A stretch of DNA of 64,000 nucleotides from an uncultured Lachnospiraceae bacterium (GCA_910588535.1 CAJUOO010000001.1:81701-145700), one strand, 5' to 3'; shown: positions 45,839 to 55,280, counted from the stretch's first letter. Made by a program: numbers and translations. Notes: generated from the letters alone by a model not told the origin.

Positions 45839-46945
45839 TTACTCCTCATGAAATGCCTTGTAAACCTCTGTACACATTAAGATAAAGGCACCAGCTCCAT
45901 GCAGATCATTCTCACTGGTAGGTCTGTCACAGTAGAACTTATAGTCTCCCACACCTGTGCCCACACAGATATTATCAATGATCACGCCCTGTTCATTGTA
46001 TTTGAGACGATTAATAATTCCCTTATAGCCAAGCTCTGCAATTTCCAGATAAGATTTGTCCAGATAGCCTGCTTTTACTGCCTTGCATATTGCTGCAACA
46101 TACAGACATGTACAGGAGGATTCCAGCCAGTTGCCTTCCTGTCCCATCTTATTCACAACCTGATACCAAAGCCCTGTCTCTTTATCTTGGAACTTTGCGA
46201 TGGATTGAATTAACTCTGTCGTTAAGCGGATTAGCTCAGCTCTGTCCTTATGATCCTTCGGGAAGAAATCAAGCTCTTCCAAGATAGCAACTGGCACCCA
46301 TCCGATAGAGCGTCCCCAGAATTCTGGTGCACGTCCAGTTTCTTTGTCTGCCCATGGCTGAACTTTCTTTGCATCCCATGCATGATACCACAAGCCTGTC
46401 ACAGGGTCTTTGGTCTTTTTCTCCATCAGGAGTGCTTGGAAGGAACAGATATCAAAATACTCTGGCTGATCAAAGGTTGCTGCAAATTCAGCGCTGATAG
46501 GACCTGCCATATACAAACCATCCAGCCACATCTGCTCTGGATTGTTTACTTTATGCCAAAAACCGCCCTCTTCATTTTTAGGAAAATCTCTGATCAGCGG
46601 CAGAATAGTAAATAGTGCTTTCTTATAACGCTCATCCCCAGATTTTTTGTAAAGGTCATAGAGAAGAACGCCCGGCTGCAAATCATCTAACTGCCCTTGA
46701 TCATATTCTGTGATGGTTCCATCTGCCAAGATAATAGAGTCCACCCATGCCTTAATGTAATTATAGTATTTTTCCTCTTGACAGATGTGGTAGGTTTTCT
46801 GCATACCAGAGAGAAAAACACCTTGATGGTAATGAAATCTTCCCACTGGCGGAAGTTCTGGTGCCTCAAATTTTTTCATCAATGTGTCACATGCCATCTT
46901 TGCATAGTCCAGAGCGGTATGCTCCTTGTAAACGAGATCTTTCAT
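45839..46945 (-). CDS. GH105 unsaturated rhamnogalacturonyl hydrolase, YteR-like
   Basis: 368 residues, ATG seven bases after AGGAGG. An (alpha/alpha)6 barrel carries the family motif MWLDGLYMAGP, whose Asp142 corresponds to the catalytic Asp143 of YteR, and WGRSIGWVPVAI (about 210-221). There is no signal peptide, so it works in the cytosol. The family hydrates the double bond of unsaturated uronic acids made by pectate or rhamnogalacturonan lyases and so frees the next sugar. It sits between a six-hairpin hydrolase and the FG-GAP lyase-like gene on one transcript. Confidence 0.92.
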   Translation of the reverse strand: MKDLVYKEHTALDYAKMACDTLMKKFEAPELPPVGRFHYHQGVFLSGMQKTYHICQEEKYYNYIKAWVDSIILADGTITEYDQGQLDDLQPGVLLYDLYKKSGDERYKKALFTILPLIRDFPKNEEGGFWHKVNNPEQMWLDGLYMAGPISAEFAATFDQPEYFDICSFQALLMEKKTKDPVTGLWYHAWDAKKVQPWADKETGRAPEFWGRSIGWVPVAILEELDFFPKDHKDRAELIRLTTELIQSIAKFQDKETGLWYQVVNKMGQEGNWLESSCTCLYVAAICKAVKAGYLDKSYLEIAELGYKGIINRLKYNEQGVIIDNICVGTGVGDYKFYCDRPTSENDLHGAGAFILMCTEVYKAFHEE

Positions 46946-46988
46946 CTTTGTCCTCCTATTTATTAAATAATTTTTATTCTATATTATT

Positions 46989-49034
46989 TTACTCGAAATA
47001 TGGATCGATATCTTCGTATTCTACTTTCCACATGCCATTCTTTGGAAAGCCCGGAAGTTCCTCACTGCATCCCTTATAGCCAGCAGTCATAATCGGGATC
47101 GCCAGAAGAAGGGCACCATTGCCCGGCAGGTAGAGAGGAAGATCCTTTCTCGATTTTTGAAGATTATTGCCACTTGCCACATAGCTATTCTTTAAGGTCT
47201 CCTTCATCAGAAGATCCACGGCAAGCTCTGGCTCTCCAAGCCTGACAGCCGTCATCGCCATAACAGCGAAGTCCCATCCCCACAGAGTAGGATAATTCCA
47301 ACACTCTTCCACTTTTTTAAGGGTTGCCTTCATCACATTTTTATCAATCCTGTCACTTGGGAGCAGTCCATATGCCCCTAGCATAGAAGGATGATCGATA
47401 TGGAAGTTCTCAAAGGTATCTTTACAGTTTTCATGTGCCAGATATACGCCGTGATCCTGTGGAACCTCAGCCATATTTTCACTCACTGTATCCCACATCG
47501 GATCATAGCTCTTATCAAGCCTTTTTGCCCACTCGGATGCAAGACGTAAGGTAAATCTCCAGTATTCCACCTCAAAGGCAGGATTCTTTGTCACCTCTGG
47601 CTTATGACACTCCTGAACTGGAATGACAGGGGAAACCAGATCATACTTCTTTGTCTCCTCATTATATACAACAAGATCGACCATAAACTCGGCAGTTTTT
47701 TCTATTAAGACCCAATATTTTTCTAGAAATTCTTCTGACTTATTCTGCTGATAAGCAAGCTCTAACATATAGATTATGTGCGGCTGTTGCCAGATCAAAA
47801 GAGGTGCCACCGCGGACGGGCAGTCGATTCCCTGATAGGCGATCATTTTTGGCCAGCGAGCTCCCTTATAGCCATTTCTTGCGGCATTTTCCTCAGCTTC
47901 TTTTATGTGTTCCACATACCATGGAAGGCTTCGCTCCAATAACTCAGTTCTCTTCCAAAGCGGTGTCCATGCACAGTGCCACAGATACATCTCCAGATGC
48001 ATCTTGCCATACCAGCTATTGCAGGTAAGCCCCGTTTCCTGAGGCGGCAGAGAACCACAGGAATTGATGGCAGACAAATATTGGGATAGGATAATTCTGC
48101 GCTCCAGCTCAACTGCCCTCTCATCCTTGCTTTCATTCAGCTTAACGATACCACCGGTCTCCCAGAATCTCTTCCAGTATATCCTGCTGTGTTCAAGGAC
48201 CTCCGATGCTGTCAATATGCTTTCCCCATCTGTCTTTAGAAATGTAACAGTAAAGGAGAAATTTTCAGAATTGGGCTTGAGAGTCAGACAATGCTTCTCC
48301 AGCGTTGCCTCTCCATGATCAAAACGAACGATCACATAATATATATCTCTGTCCAAAGTTCGTTTAAGCTTAAGATAGCCATCGCCTTTTTCTGTTATCT
48401 CTGTGGTATGCGCATCTTCTTGTTCCCAGTCTGATGCACTGATGGACGGAGAGCCGTAAGGAAAACAAATCTTTACAGAAAGTTCTTTTAACAAAGCCTT
48501 TGATGTAAGAACAAAACCTAACGTATCCTCCTTATTATCACAGGCAGTCTGTACATGACAATCAACACCATGATATATAAATTCACTGTCCAGTATTCCT
48601 TCATAGAGCTTAAGTTCCTGACTAACCTTTGACAGCTTGTCTGGCGTCATCTCCTTACCATCCCAAAAAAGCCCTATTCTAGCCAGATTTAACCTGTGTG
48701 GATTAACGCGGAGCCAATCATAGATCTCCTCATTGCCCGGCTGCTTTTTCTTTGGATAGGAAACCATCCTGCCGTTATAATCGTACTCTGTCATCACCAC
48801 ATCAGAAAGAGTATATTCATACTGCTCGTCACTTACTGGCTTTGTATGCCATCCCCACTGACTTTGGGTACACAAGGGCAGTACCTCGCTGTACTCTTTG
48901 TAAAAAGTCTGCATCCCTGTCACATCTGCCGTGAAGCCCAGCTCACCGTTTCCCACGGTAAGCGGAGAATCCAAGTCAATCTGTGTAAGAGTTGGATGAT
49001 GCTTCGACACCAACCCATGTCGGTCAATCGCCAT
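46989..49034 (-). CDS. Six-hairpin glycoside hydrolase, GH65/GH95-like clan, function unknown
   Basis: 681 residues from ATG 49032-49034, eight bases after AAAAGGAG; the frame is open 18 codons further but without support. The N-terminal beta-sandwich has DSPLTVGNGELGFTADVTGM (about 23-42). An (alpha/alpha)6 domain (about 300-640) has CNSWYGKMHLEMYLWHCAW, where Glu is a candidate acid, and YWRFTLRLASEW. There is no signal peptide. The fold resembles maltose phosphorylases and alpha-L-fucosidases, but I cannot assign a family or substrate. Its operon with GH105 suggests action on a uronate- or rhamnose-containing oligosaccharide. Confidence 0.75.
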   Translation of the reverse strand: MAIDRHGLVSKHHPTLTQIDLDSPLTVGNGELGFTADVTGMQTFYKEYSEVLPLCTQSQWGWHTKPVSDEQYEYTLSDVVMTEYDYNGRMVSYPKKKQPGNEEIYDWLRVNPHRLNLARIGLFWDGKEMTPDKLSKVSQELKLYEGILDSEFIYHGVDCHVQTACDNKEDTLGFVLTSKALLKELSVKICFPYGSPSISASDWEQEDAHTTEITEKGDGYLKLKRTLDRDIYYVIVRFDHGEATLEKHCLTLKPNSENFSFTVTFLKTDGESILTASEVLEHSRIYWKRFWETGGIVKLNESKDERAVELERRIILSQYLSAINSCGSLPPQETGLTCNSWYGKMHLEMYLWHCAWTPLWKRTELLERSLPWYVEHIKEAEENAARNGYKGARWPKMIAYQGIDCPSAVAPLLIWQQPHIIYMLELAYQQNKSEEFLEKYWVLIEKTAEFMVDLVVYNEETKKYDLVSPVIPVQECHKPEVTKNPAFEVEYWRFTLRLASEWAKRLDKSYDPMWDTVSENMAEVPQDHGVYLAHENCKDTFENFHIDHPSMLGAYGLLPSDRIDKNVMKATLKKVEECWNYPTLWGWDFAVMAMTAVRLGEPELAVDLLMKETLKNSYVASGNNLQKSRKDLPLYLPGNGALLLAIPIMTAGYKGCSEELPGFPKNGMWKVEYEDIDPYFE

Positions 49035-49280
49035 AGTATGTTCTCCTTTTCTAATTACAGTTTTTTTGTCATAAAAAAAGTATATCACTGAAAAATTTCT
49101 CTCAGGTCTTAAGAGAATTCTTTCAAGCTAAATTATATCATACCTATTTTATTTTTTCAACGAAACTTCCTTATTTTATCATGTTTTTCGGACTTTATTT
49201 TCCGTTGCATTTTTAGGAATAATAAGGTAAACTACAGGTAGAAGCAGAGAGGGCACATACACAGAAAGGAAAAAATAAGA

Positions 49281-51338
49281 ATGACGAACAAGACAAAAAA
49301 AATCCTTTTTCAAGATAATTTTTCCAAGTTTCCCATCGGCGAGTTTCCATATGACCCAGATCATTCTGCTACAGGAGAATACCATTATATAACAGAACCG
49401 GGATACGCAGGGGACTGGATCAATCAGGTATGTAACTATACCTACAATGGATCTGGACCAAGCTGGATTATCACAGAATATAATGGAATCCACTATATGG
49501 AGCAGATGCGGATAGAAAAAAATAAGCCACATCGCATTTTCCCCACATTGCAGACCGGAAGCCCGCTATGGTTTGATTATACTATCAGCGTCAAGCTAAA
49601 AAGACTCTCCACCAAAGGCTGTGCAGGTCTTGTCTTTTGTATGCAGAATAGTTTAAATACCCTTGCTTTTCTATTGGAAGATCAACATGCAAAGCTGGTC
49701 TATCGCCACAAAGAGCAGGTAAGTATATTATGTAAGACTACATTCGCGCATACTTGTGACAATCTCTATACACTCTCTGCATCTGTGCAAGGAGAAACTG
49801 TCACTTGTTCTATAGATGGACACCAACTTCTCTGTACCCAGACTTCTCTTGCTGCGCGAGGCGGAAAAGTCGGCATCACGGCAGACTGCCCGACGCAATT
49901 TACAGATGTGCTAGTGGAAACTGACCAAGAAACCTATCAAACAATTCTTACTAAGCATGCAGAAGAAGAAAAACAGAAAATCAAGTTGCAATCAAGGTAT
50001 CCTTCCATGAAGCTGTGGAAAAAAATAGATCTAAAAAACTTTGGAACCAGCCGCCAGATTCGCTTTGGACATCTAACGGGAACTAGAGAGTGGTATATTG
50101 TTCTGGCACAGGCACAAAAACGTGTTCACCGTGATGCATATGCACATATTAGCTGTCTGACAGCGATTGATCTGAACGGAAATATTCTGTGGCAGAAAGG
50201 AGAACCTTCGGAACAAAGTGCTATACTTGGAAAAATTTCTGCGGATATTCCATTTCAAGTTTATGATATTAATAACGATGGCAAGGATGAAGTGATATGG
50301 GGCTGCAATTTCGAGATTCAGATACTTGACGGCGCGACAGGTGAAGTGATAAAAAGTGCCAAGACACCTCTGTCTGATGATATGGATCACACGTTAATCG
50401 GTGTCCCTTACCAGATCTATGCCTTTGATCGCATTAACCCCGACGGTATACGTATAGCTAATTTTTCCGGCAATGCCCATCCCTCTGATATTTTAATTAA
50501 AGACCGCTATTGTAGAATTTATGCATTGAACTCTGATTTGGATGTAATGTGGAAGTACAAAAGTTCCAAAAATACTGGACATTTCCCTCTTGCTCTCGAT
50601 GTAAATGGTGATGGCCATGATGAAGTATTGTGCGGATATACCTTACTGGATCATCTTGGAAATCCGATCTGGACACTGCCGATAGAAGCAGATCACACGG
50701 ATGAAATTGTTGCCGGCAAATGGATGGAGGGAAGTGAAAAAGGATATTTTGCCTGTGTATCAGGAACACAGGGCTTCTTCCTCGCGGATTTTCAGGGAAA
50801 TATCGTGATGCATGATTATATTGGACATGCACAGAGGATCAGCGTGGGAAATTACTGTCCAGATATGCCGGGATTCCAGCTTATAGTTAGTAATTTTTGG
50901 GGACATCAAGGGATTCTTTATCTATATGATTCCAAGGGAACCCCTATCTGGGAGATGGAGAATGAGACGAATGGTAATATTCTGGCACCAGTCAACTGGA
51001 AAGGTGATGGCTCCGATCTTATTTTACTCAACGCTGATGTAGCACGAGGAGGATTGATAGATGGAAGTGGTATGCAGGCTGTTACTTTTCCAGATGATGG
51101 ACATCCTACCATGTGCTGTGAGGCGATCGATCTGTGTGGTGATGCAAGAGATGAGCTGGTTGTGTGGGATTATCATAGTATGTATATCTATACACAGTCA
51201 GATGGCGTGCTAGAAAACTGCTATCATCCAGTAAAATATCCTATCTACAATGCATCAAACTACAGAGGAGAATACTCCTTTCCAGATAAAAGTTATATAA
51301 CCTTTCAGGAAGATCCCTGTGCAAGGGCAAGTCGTTGA
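49281..51338 (+). CDS. Cytosolic FG-GAP propeller protein with N-terminal lectin-like domain
   Basis: 685 residues, ATG after GAAAGGAAAAAA. Residues about 8-215 resemble a concanavalin-like sandwich (FQDNFSKFPIGEFPYD; WFDYTISVKLKRLSTKGCAG; KVGITAD). A propeller follows with DINNDGKDEVIWG and DVNGDGHDEVLCG. Patches ILIKDRYCRIYALN, SKNTGHFPLA and GYTLLDHLGNPIW align with the 416-residue protein at 44.6 kb, so the two propellers are paralogues. No signal peptide is present. A rhamnogalacturonan-lyase-like role is inferred from context. It is divergent from the six-hairpin gene and ends at a bidirectional terminator shared with the GH4 gene. Confidence 0.75.
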   Translation: MTNKTKKILFQDNFSKFPIGEFPYDPDHSATGEYHYITEPGYAGDWINQVCNYTYNGSGPSWIITEYNGIHYMEQMRIEKNKPHRIFPTLQTGSPLWFDYTISVKLKRLSTKGCAGLVFCMQNSLNTLAFLLEDQHAKLVYRHKEQVSILCKTTFAHTCDNLYTLSASVQGETVTCSIDGHQLLCTQTSLAARGGKVGITADCPTQFTDVLVETDQETYQTILTKHAEEEKQKIKLQSRYPSMKLWKKIDLKNFGTSRQIRFGHLTGTREWYIVLAQAQKRVHRDAYAHISCLTAIDLNGNILWQKGEPSEQSAILGKISADIPFQVYDINNDGKDEVIWGCNFEIQILDGATGEVIKSAKTPLSDDMDHTLIGVPYQIYAFDRINPDGIRIANFSGNAHPSDILIKDRYCRIYALNSDLDVMWKYKSSKNTGHFPLALDVNGDGHDEVLCGYTLLDHLGNPIWTLPIEADHTDEIVAGKWMEGSEKGYFACVSGTQGFFLADFQGNIVMHDYIGHAQRISVGNYCPDMPGFQLIVSNFWGHQGILYLYDSKGTPIWEMENETNGNILAPVNWKGDGSDLILLNADVARGGLIDGSGMQAVTFPDDGHPTMCCEAIDLCGDARDELVVWDYHSMYIYTQSDGVLENCYHPVKYPIYNASNYRGEYSFPDKSYITFQEDPCARASR

Positions 51339-51405
51339 TGAAAACTTCTTAGCGTTTGGAATCAGATTGCGCTGCGAGTTCAGATATAGTTGACGGGAGT
51401 ATATG

Positions 51406-51437
51406 AAAAAAGCACGTCGGGGGAGACGTGCTTTTTT
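51406..51437. terminator. Bidirectional rho-independent terminator
   Basis: AAAAAAGCACGTC (51406-51418), loop GGGGGA, GACGTGCTTTTTT (51425-51437). It has an A-tract on one side and a T-tract on the other, so it serves both convergent genes. Confidence 0.93.
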
Positions 51438-51479
51438 CTGGAATGGAATGTATTTCCATAGAGGAGTTTATACAATTCC

Positions 51480-52892
51480 TTATCTAACCAAAGCTTCCCA
51501 TTCTTTTGGCAGATAAGGAAGAGTATGGCGAATCATATCCCTTAACAGGGTTCTTGCGTCCTTAGGAAGACAATGAGCTTTTACAAGAGGATCATTGACG
51601 AACGCTTTCAGTGCCAGTTCAAAATCAGGATGAAGAGCAGCCCGCAGGATGTCTTCATGATTTTCTATATGTGGCTTTGTCAAAGCAAGAAGATTCTCTG
51701 GCATCTCTCCCGCAATTAACGGGAAGATAGAATCTTTTGCGAATACTGCATTAGTCTCCACAACGGCTGTTCTTGGTAGATTTGGTATCTGTCCATAAGT
51801 ATTAGGAATATTGACATTACTTACCATGCGAGTCAGTCCACATAATGCTTTCATAAGCAGCACACCTTCCTCGCCGGACGGTTTGAGCTTTACGCCCTCC
51901 TCACCCTTTACAAGCCTTGCACTTTTTTCGAGACGTTTTTTTAAATCTTCTTTTCTATAGGCTACGGTTGTTAAACCAAATTTCCAGCTTTTAACAGTAT
52001 CTGGATCATTCAGATACTCATCACCCGGCATAAACTCAGCGAGATGGCGATCACCTGCCGCTGCGATATATCCATATCTTCGGAACAGATCGAACTTTAC
52101 ACGCTGTGCGCTGACAAAAGAATTATTCATCCAATTATTGTCGCCGCCCTCGCTCATACCTTCTTCATAATGTTCATCAATATATTTTCGATAGACAGGG
52201 AACAAATCGATGCCCTTGTAGGAAGCGCGGTCAAACCACGTAAAATGATTTATTCCAAGAACATTGACCATAATTTCACTTCTGTCTATATTCTCGATAT
52301 CAAACGTTTCTTCACAAATACTCTTTAAAATCTTCTGTGTGCCAAATACCTCATGACAACAGCCGAATGCCTTGATTTCAGGAAAAATATGATACAAGAC
52401 CTTCACGCATAATGACATAGGATTTGTATAATTAATAACCCATGCTTTAGGAGCGTATGTTTTGATTGCCTCAGCGATCTCTATGTACATAGGGAGAGTG
52501 CGAAGTGCCCTCACCAGTCCTCCCGGACCAGCCGTATCGCCCACAGACTGATAGATACCATATTTCTCAGGAAGATGAACATCATACTCCATCTCGTCAA
52601 AGGTGCCGGGTAAAATAGAGATAATCACAAAATCCGCACCCGTCAATGCATCCTTTAAAGAAGGAACAGCCTGATAATTCCATTTTCCACAACTCTCAGC
52701 ATTGGCAGATAATTGATTACCTATTGTCTCGTTATGTTTGGCTGCCTCCATATCAATATCATAAAGTGCAACTGTGCCAGAAAGCGCAGGTTCTACAGCG
52801 AGATCGCCCATCAGGCTCCATGCCCAACCACGGGAACCGCCTCCTATATATGCAATCTTTAGATCAGTGACTTTAGAATCTTGATAGACCAT
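51480..52892 (-). CDS. lplD: GH4 alpha-galacturonidase, LplD-like
   Basis: 470 residues, ATG eight bases after AAAGGGG. The N-terminal Rossmann segment is KIAYIGGGSRGWAWSLMGDL (NAD-binding). The metal and specificity motif is Cys179-His180-Glu181-Val182 (GCCHEVFGT), the form reported for alpha-galacturonidases rather than the glucosidase or galactosidase forms. INYTNPMS and NVLGINHFTW are further family signatures. The enzyme uses NAD, Mn and an oxidation-elimination mechanism in the cytosol to release galacturonate from alpha-linked oligosaccharides. It is divergent from the AraC gene at 53040, its likely regulator. Confidence 0.9.
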   Translation of the reverse strand: MVYQDSKVTDLKIAYIGGGSRGWAWSLMGDLAVEPALSGTVALYDIDMEAAKHNETIGNQLSANAESCGKWNYQAVPSLKDALTGADFVIISILPGTFDEMEYDVHLPEKYGIYQSVGDTAGPGGLVRALRTLPMYIEIAEAIKTYAPKAWVINYTNPMSLCVKVLYHIFPEIKAFGCCHEVFGTQKILKSICEETFDIENIDRSEIMVNVLGINHFTWFDRASYKGIDLFPVYRKYIDEHYEEGMSEGGDNNWMNNSFVSAQRVKFDLFRRYGYIAAAGDRHLAEFMPGDEYLNDPDTVKSWKFGLTTVAYRKEDLKKRLEKSARLVKGEEGVKLKPSGEEGVLLMKALCGLTRMVSNVNIPNTYGQIPNLPRTAVVETNAVFAKDSIFPLIAGEMPENLLALTKPHIENHEDILRAALHPDFELALKAFVNDPLVKAHCLPKDARTLLRDMIRHTLPYLPKEWEALVR

Positions 52893-53039
52893 AATGGAAT
52901 CCCCTTTCCTGACAAAACAGTTATACTTGCTTTACATTTGTTATTATAATATAATGTAGAAGAAGAAAATTGAAAAATATTGCCCTATTTTATAAAAAAT
53001 AGAACTATAGAATACAAATCACATAAGAACGAGGAAGGT

Positions 53040-53906
53040 ATGAAGCAGGTAGTATTTAAAGAACGAATCCCCGGATTGATGACAGAACAGGTTATCAATG
53101 ACGAGGAATTTAATATGAATGTCAGGCATATGCACAGTGAATATGAGATCTATTATCTTCTGGAAGGAAAACGTTATTATTTTATTGAAAGTGAGACAAT
53201 TCTAATTCATCCGGGAACATTGCTGTTTATCAAGAAAGAGACGATACATAAAACCACCAGTGTCGCGGGCTATCCGCATTATAACAGAATGTTGATTGAG
53301 CTAAAGCAGGATTGGATGGAGGATTTCTTTCAGAGGCTTCGCGTAGTCACCATAGAGGGATTTTTTGAAAAATGTCGGGTGGTGGAGCTTGATGCAGAAG
53401 GGCAGAGACTGGCAGAACAGACAATACTTGCTATCTCGAAAGAGGCACATGACAGGGAGATTGGATATGAGCAGATGATACGGGCTCGGCTGATAGAATT
53501 GATGTTGTATATTATCCGCAACAAGCAGATGGGGCCGCCGATCGATTCATCCGGGAAGCAGCTATCGGCGAAGTGCTGCAAGGTCAATGAGGTGGCAGAA
53601 TATATTCAGGAAAATTGTCATAAGAAATTATCTCTGATATGGCTGGCGGAACATTTTTTTGTGAGTAAATGTTATCTCAGCCGTATTTTTAAGGAAGTGA
53701 CGGGTTTCACGGTAAATGAGTATTTGACAGTACAGAGGATTAAGAGAGGAAGGCGGCTTCTGGAGACAACAGATTATAATATTACGCAAATATCTGAGAT
53801 GTCAGGGTTTGAGAGTGTCACTTACTTTGAAAGAGTGTTTAAAAAACAGATGGGGCAGACGCCATTTAAGTACAGAAAGCTGCGTTTGGTCAAAATAAAG
53901 GAATAG
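53040..53906 (+). CDS. AraC-family regulator with N-terminal cupin
   Basis: 288 residues from ATG 53040, six bases after AGGA; an upstream TTG at 52980 is open but lacks a ribosome site. The N-terminal cupin includes HMHSEYEIYYLLEGKRYYFI (about 31-50), a sugar-sensing half-barrel. The C-terminal AraC domain (about 185-285) includes LSLIWLAEHFFVSKCYLSRI and ISEMSGFESVTYFERVFKKQ. Divergent pairing with lplD suggests it activates that gene and perhaps the GH105 cluster in response to a uronate or oligogalacturonide. The PAL copy D begins shortly after its stop. Confidence 0.9.
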   Translation: MKQVVFKERIPGLMTEQVINDEEFNMNVRHMHSEYEIYYLLEGKRYYFIESETILIHPGTLLFIKKETIHKTTSVAGYPHYNRMLIELKQDWMEDFFQRLRVVTIEGFFEKCRVVELDAEGQRLAEQTILAISKEAHDREIGYEQMIRARLIELMLYIIRNKQMGPPIDSSGKQLSAKCCKVNEVAEYIQENCHKKLSLIWLAEHFFVSKCYLSRIFKEVTGFTVNEYLTVQRIKRGRRLLETTDYNITQISEMSGFESVTYFERVFKKQMGQTPFKYRKLRLVKIKE

Positions 53907-53929
53907 TATTTGTGCGTAATTATTTGCAT

Positions 53930-54505
53930 TAATTATAAATTTTTTAAATGCTGAAGTTAATTTGATGTTGAAAAATTGTTATATCATTTTCGGGAAAGAT
54001 CCGCCCAGCGAACTGCCTGTGGTTCTCCGTCACCCCGCTCCCGCTTAGTGAAAAACGCAGTGGACGCTAAGCTCGAAACGACCTCGCTAAGCGCCAGCGT
54101 TTTTCAATAGGTTCCTTGAGAACCACAGGCAATTCGCTGGGCTGTTTTATCAGTAAGACAAAACACGTTGTAATTCTGCTTATATAGGATTGATAAATAG
54201 TTTTTGTTATCTTCAATATAAGAAGATTTGATGATCTATGAATACAAATATTAAAGTAGACATAGAACCTTAAACATACGCAGAATCACAATGTATCTGA
54301 AATATTCAACAAAGTAGTATCGCCCAACTGCTGTTTTCCTCAAGGAACCTATTGAAAAACGTCGGTACTTAGCGAGGTAGTTCACGAGCTTAGTACCCGT
54401 TACGTTTTTCACTAAGCGGGAGCGGGGTGACGGAGGAAACAGCAGTTGGGCGATACGAACCTTTTCCGAAAATGAGAGAAGAACACTATCCTACAAGAAA
54501 TTATA
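53930..54505 (+). repeat. PAL element copy D (complete, two hairpins in opposite orientation)
   Basis: First hairpin: outer arms 54003-54027 and 54118-54142 pair over 24 of 25 positions, followed by TGTTTTATC. Second hairpin (reversed): arms 54317-54341 and 54433-54456 pair with one bulge. Both carry the conserved internal loops and apical loop. The spacer (54143-54316) contains CTTATATAGGATTGATAAAT, also present in copies A and C. The flanks ATCATTTTCGGGAAAG and TTTTCCGAAAATGA form inner inverted repeats, and TACAAGAAATTATA (54492-54505) marks the right end. There is no coding potential. Confidence 0.9.
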
Positions 54506-54539
54506 TTAATTTAAAAACTGTAGATTGGGAAAGACATTT

Positions 54540-55280
54540 ATGAATGAAGAAAAATTTTTAAAGGCATGTCAAAAGATAGTGAATCATCATAGGGAGAAGA
54601 ATAAAATTGGTACATTGGGTGAAAAAACGCTTCATGCTGTGCTGAAAAATTATTTTGAGCCCGATGAAACAAAACAGGAGATACGTGTGGGATCTTATTA
54701 TGCTGATATTTTTGACGGAGAGGCGATCATTGAAATACAGACACGCCAATTTAATAAACTGAGAGAAAAGTTATCTATATTTTTAAAAGAGTATCCTGTG
54801 ACGATCGTGTACCCGGTTCCGGGTGAGAAACACTTGTATTGGCTGGATCAGGAGAGTGGTGAGCTGTCCAGAGGAAGGCTGTCTCCAAAAAAAGGCACAC
54901 CCTATGAGATCTGTGCAGAATTATACAAGATCAAAAACTATCTGAGAAATCCGAACCTGCATTTTCATATTTTGATACTGGAAGTAGATGAATATCGGTT
55001 TCTTAACGGATGGAGCAAAGATAGAAAACGTGGTTCTTCGCGCTGCGACAGAGTACCTAGAAGAATCATCAGTGAGCTTTGCATTACCGATCGGAGTGAT
55101 TATAGAAAGTTGTTACCCGGCGGACTGCCAGAGAGATTTGGGAGCAAGGAGTTTGCTAAGTCTGCACATATTTCAAGAAGACTGGCGCAGATAACTTTAC
55201 ATATCCTTCTTGAGACGAAAACTGTACAGCGAGTGGGAAAAAGCGGCAATGCATGGATATATCAGATGGAGAAGATATAG
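54540..55280 (+). CDS. Conserved-looking unknown protein with possible nuclease-like core
   Basis: 246 residues from ATG 54540; the frame is open to a TTG at 54525, which is less likely. The N-terminal part (about 20-95) has GTLGEKTLHAVLKNYFEPDE and YYADIFDGEAIIEIQTRQF, an Asp followed by Glu-x-Gln as in some PD-(D/E)xK-type folds. The C-terminal part (about 150-240) looks like a winged helix: FGSKEFAKSAHISRRLAQIT and KTVQRVGKSGNAWIYQ. No family name can be given. It is a single gene between PAL copy D and the ileS T-box, so linkage to the element could be chance. Confidence 0.7.
   Translation: MNEEKFLKACQKIVNHHREKNKIGTLGEKTLHAVLKNYFEPDETKQEIRVGSYYADIFDGEAIIEIQTRQFNKLREKLSIFLKEYPVTIVYPVPGEKHLYWLDQESGELSRGRLSPKKGTPYEICAELYKIKNYLRNPNLHFHILILEVDEYRFLNGWSKDRKRGSSRCDRVPRRIISELCITDRSDYRKLLPGGLPERFGSKEFAKSAHISRRLAQITLHILLETKTVQRVGKSGNAWIYQMEKI

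Noticed and set aside
34391..54505. CRISPR array interpretation of the PAL repeats
   Set aside because: Copies are about 10 kb apart, each self-palindromic and about 0.3-0.55 kb; there is no short repeat-spacer periodicity.
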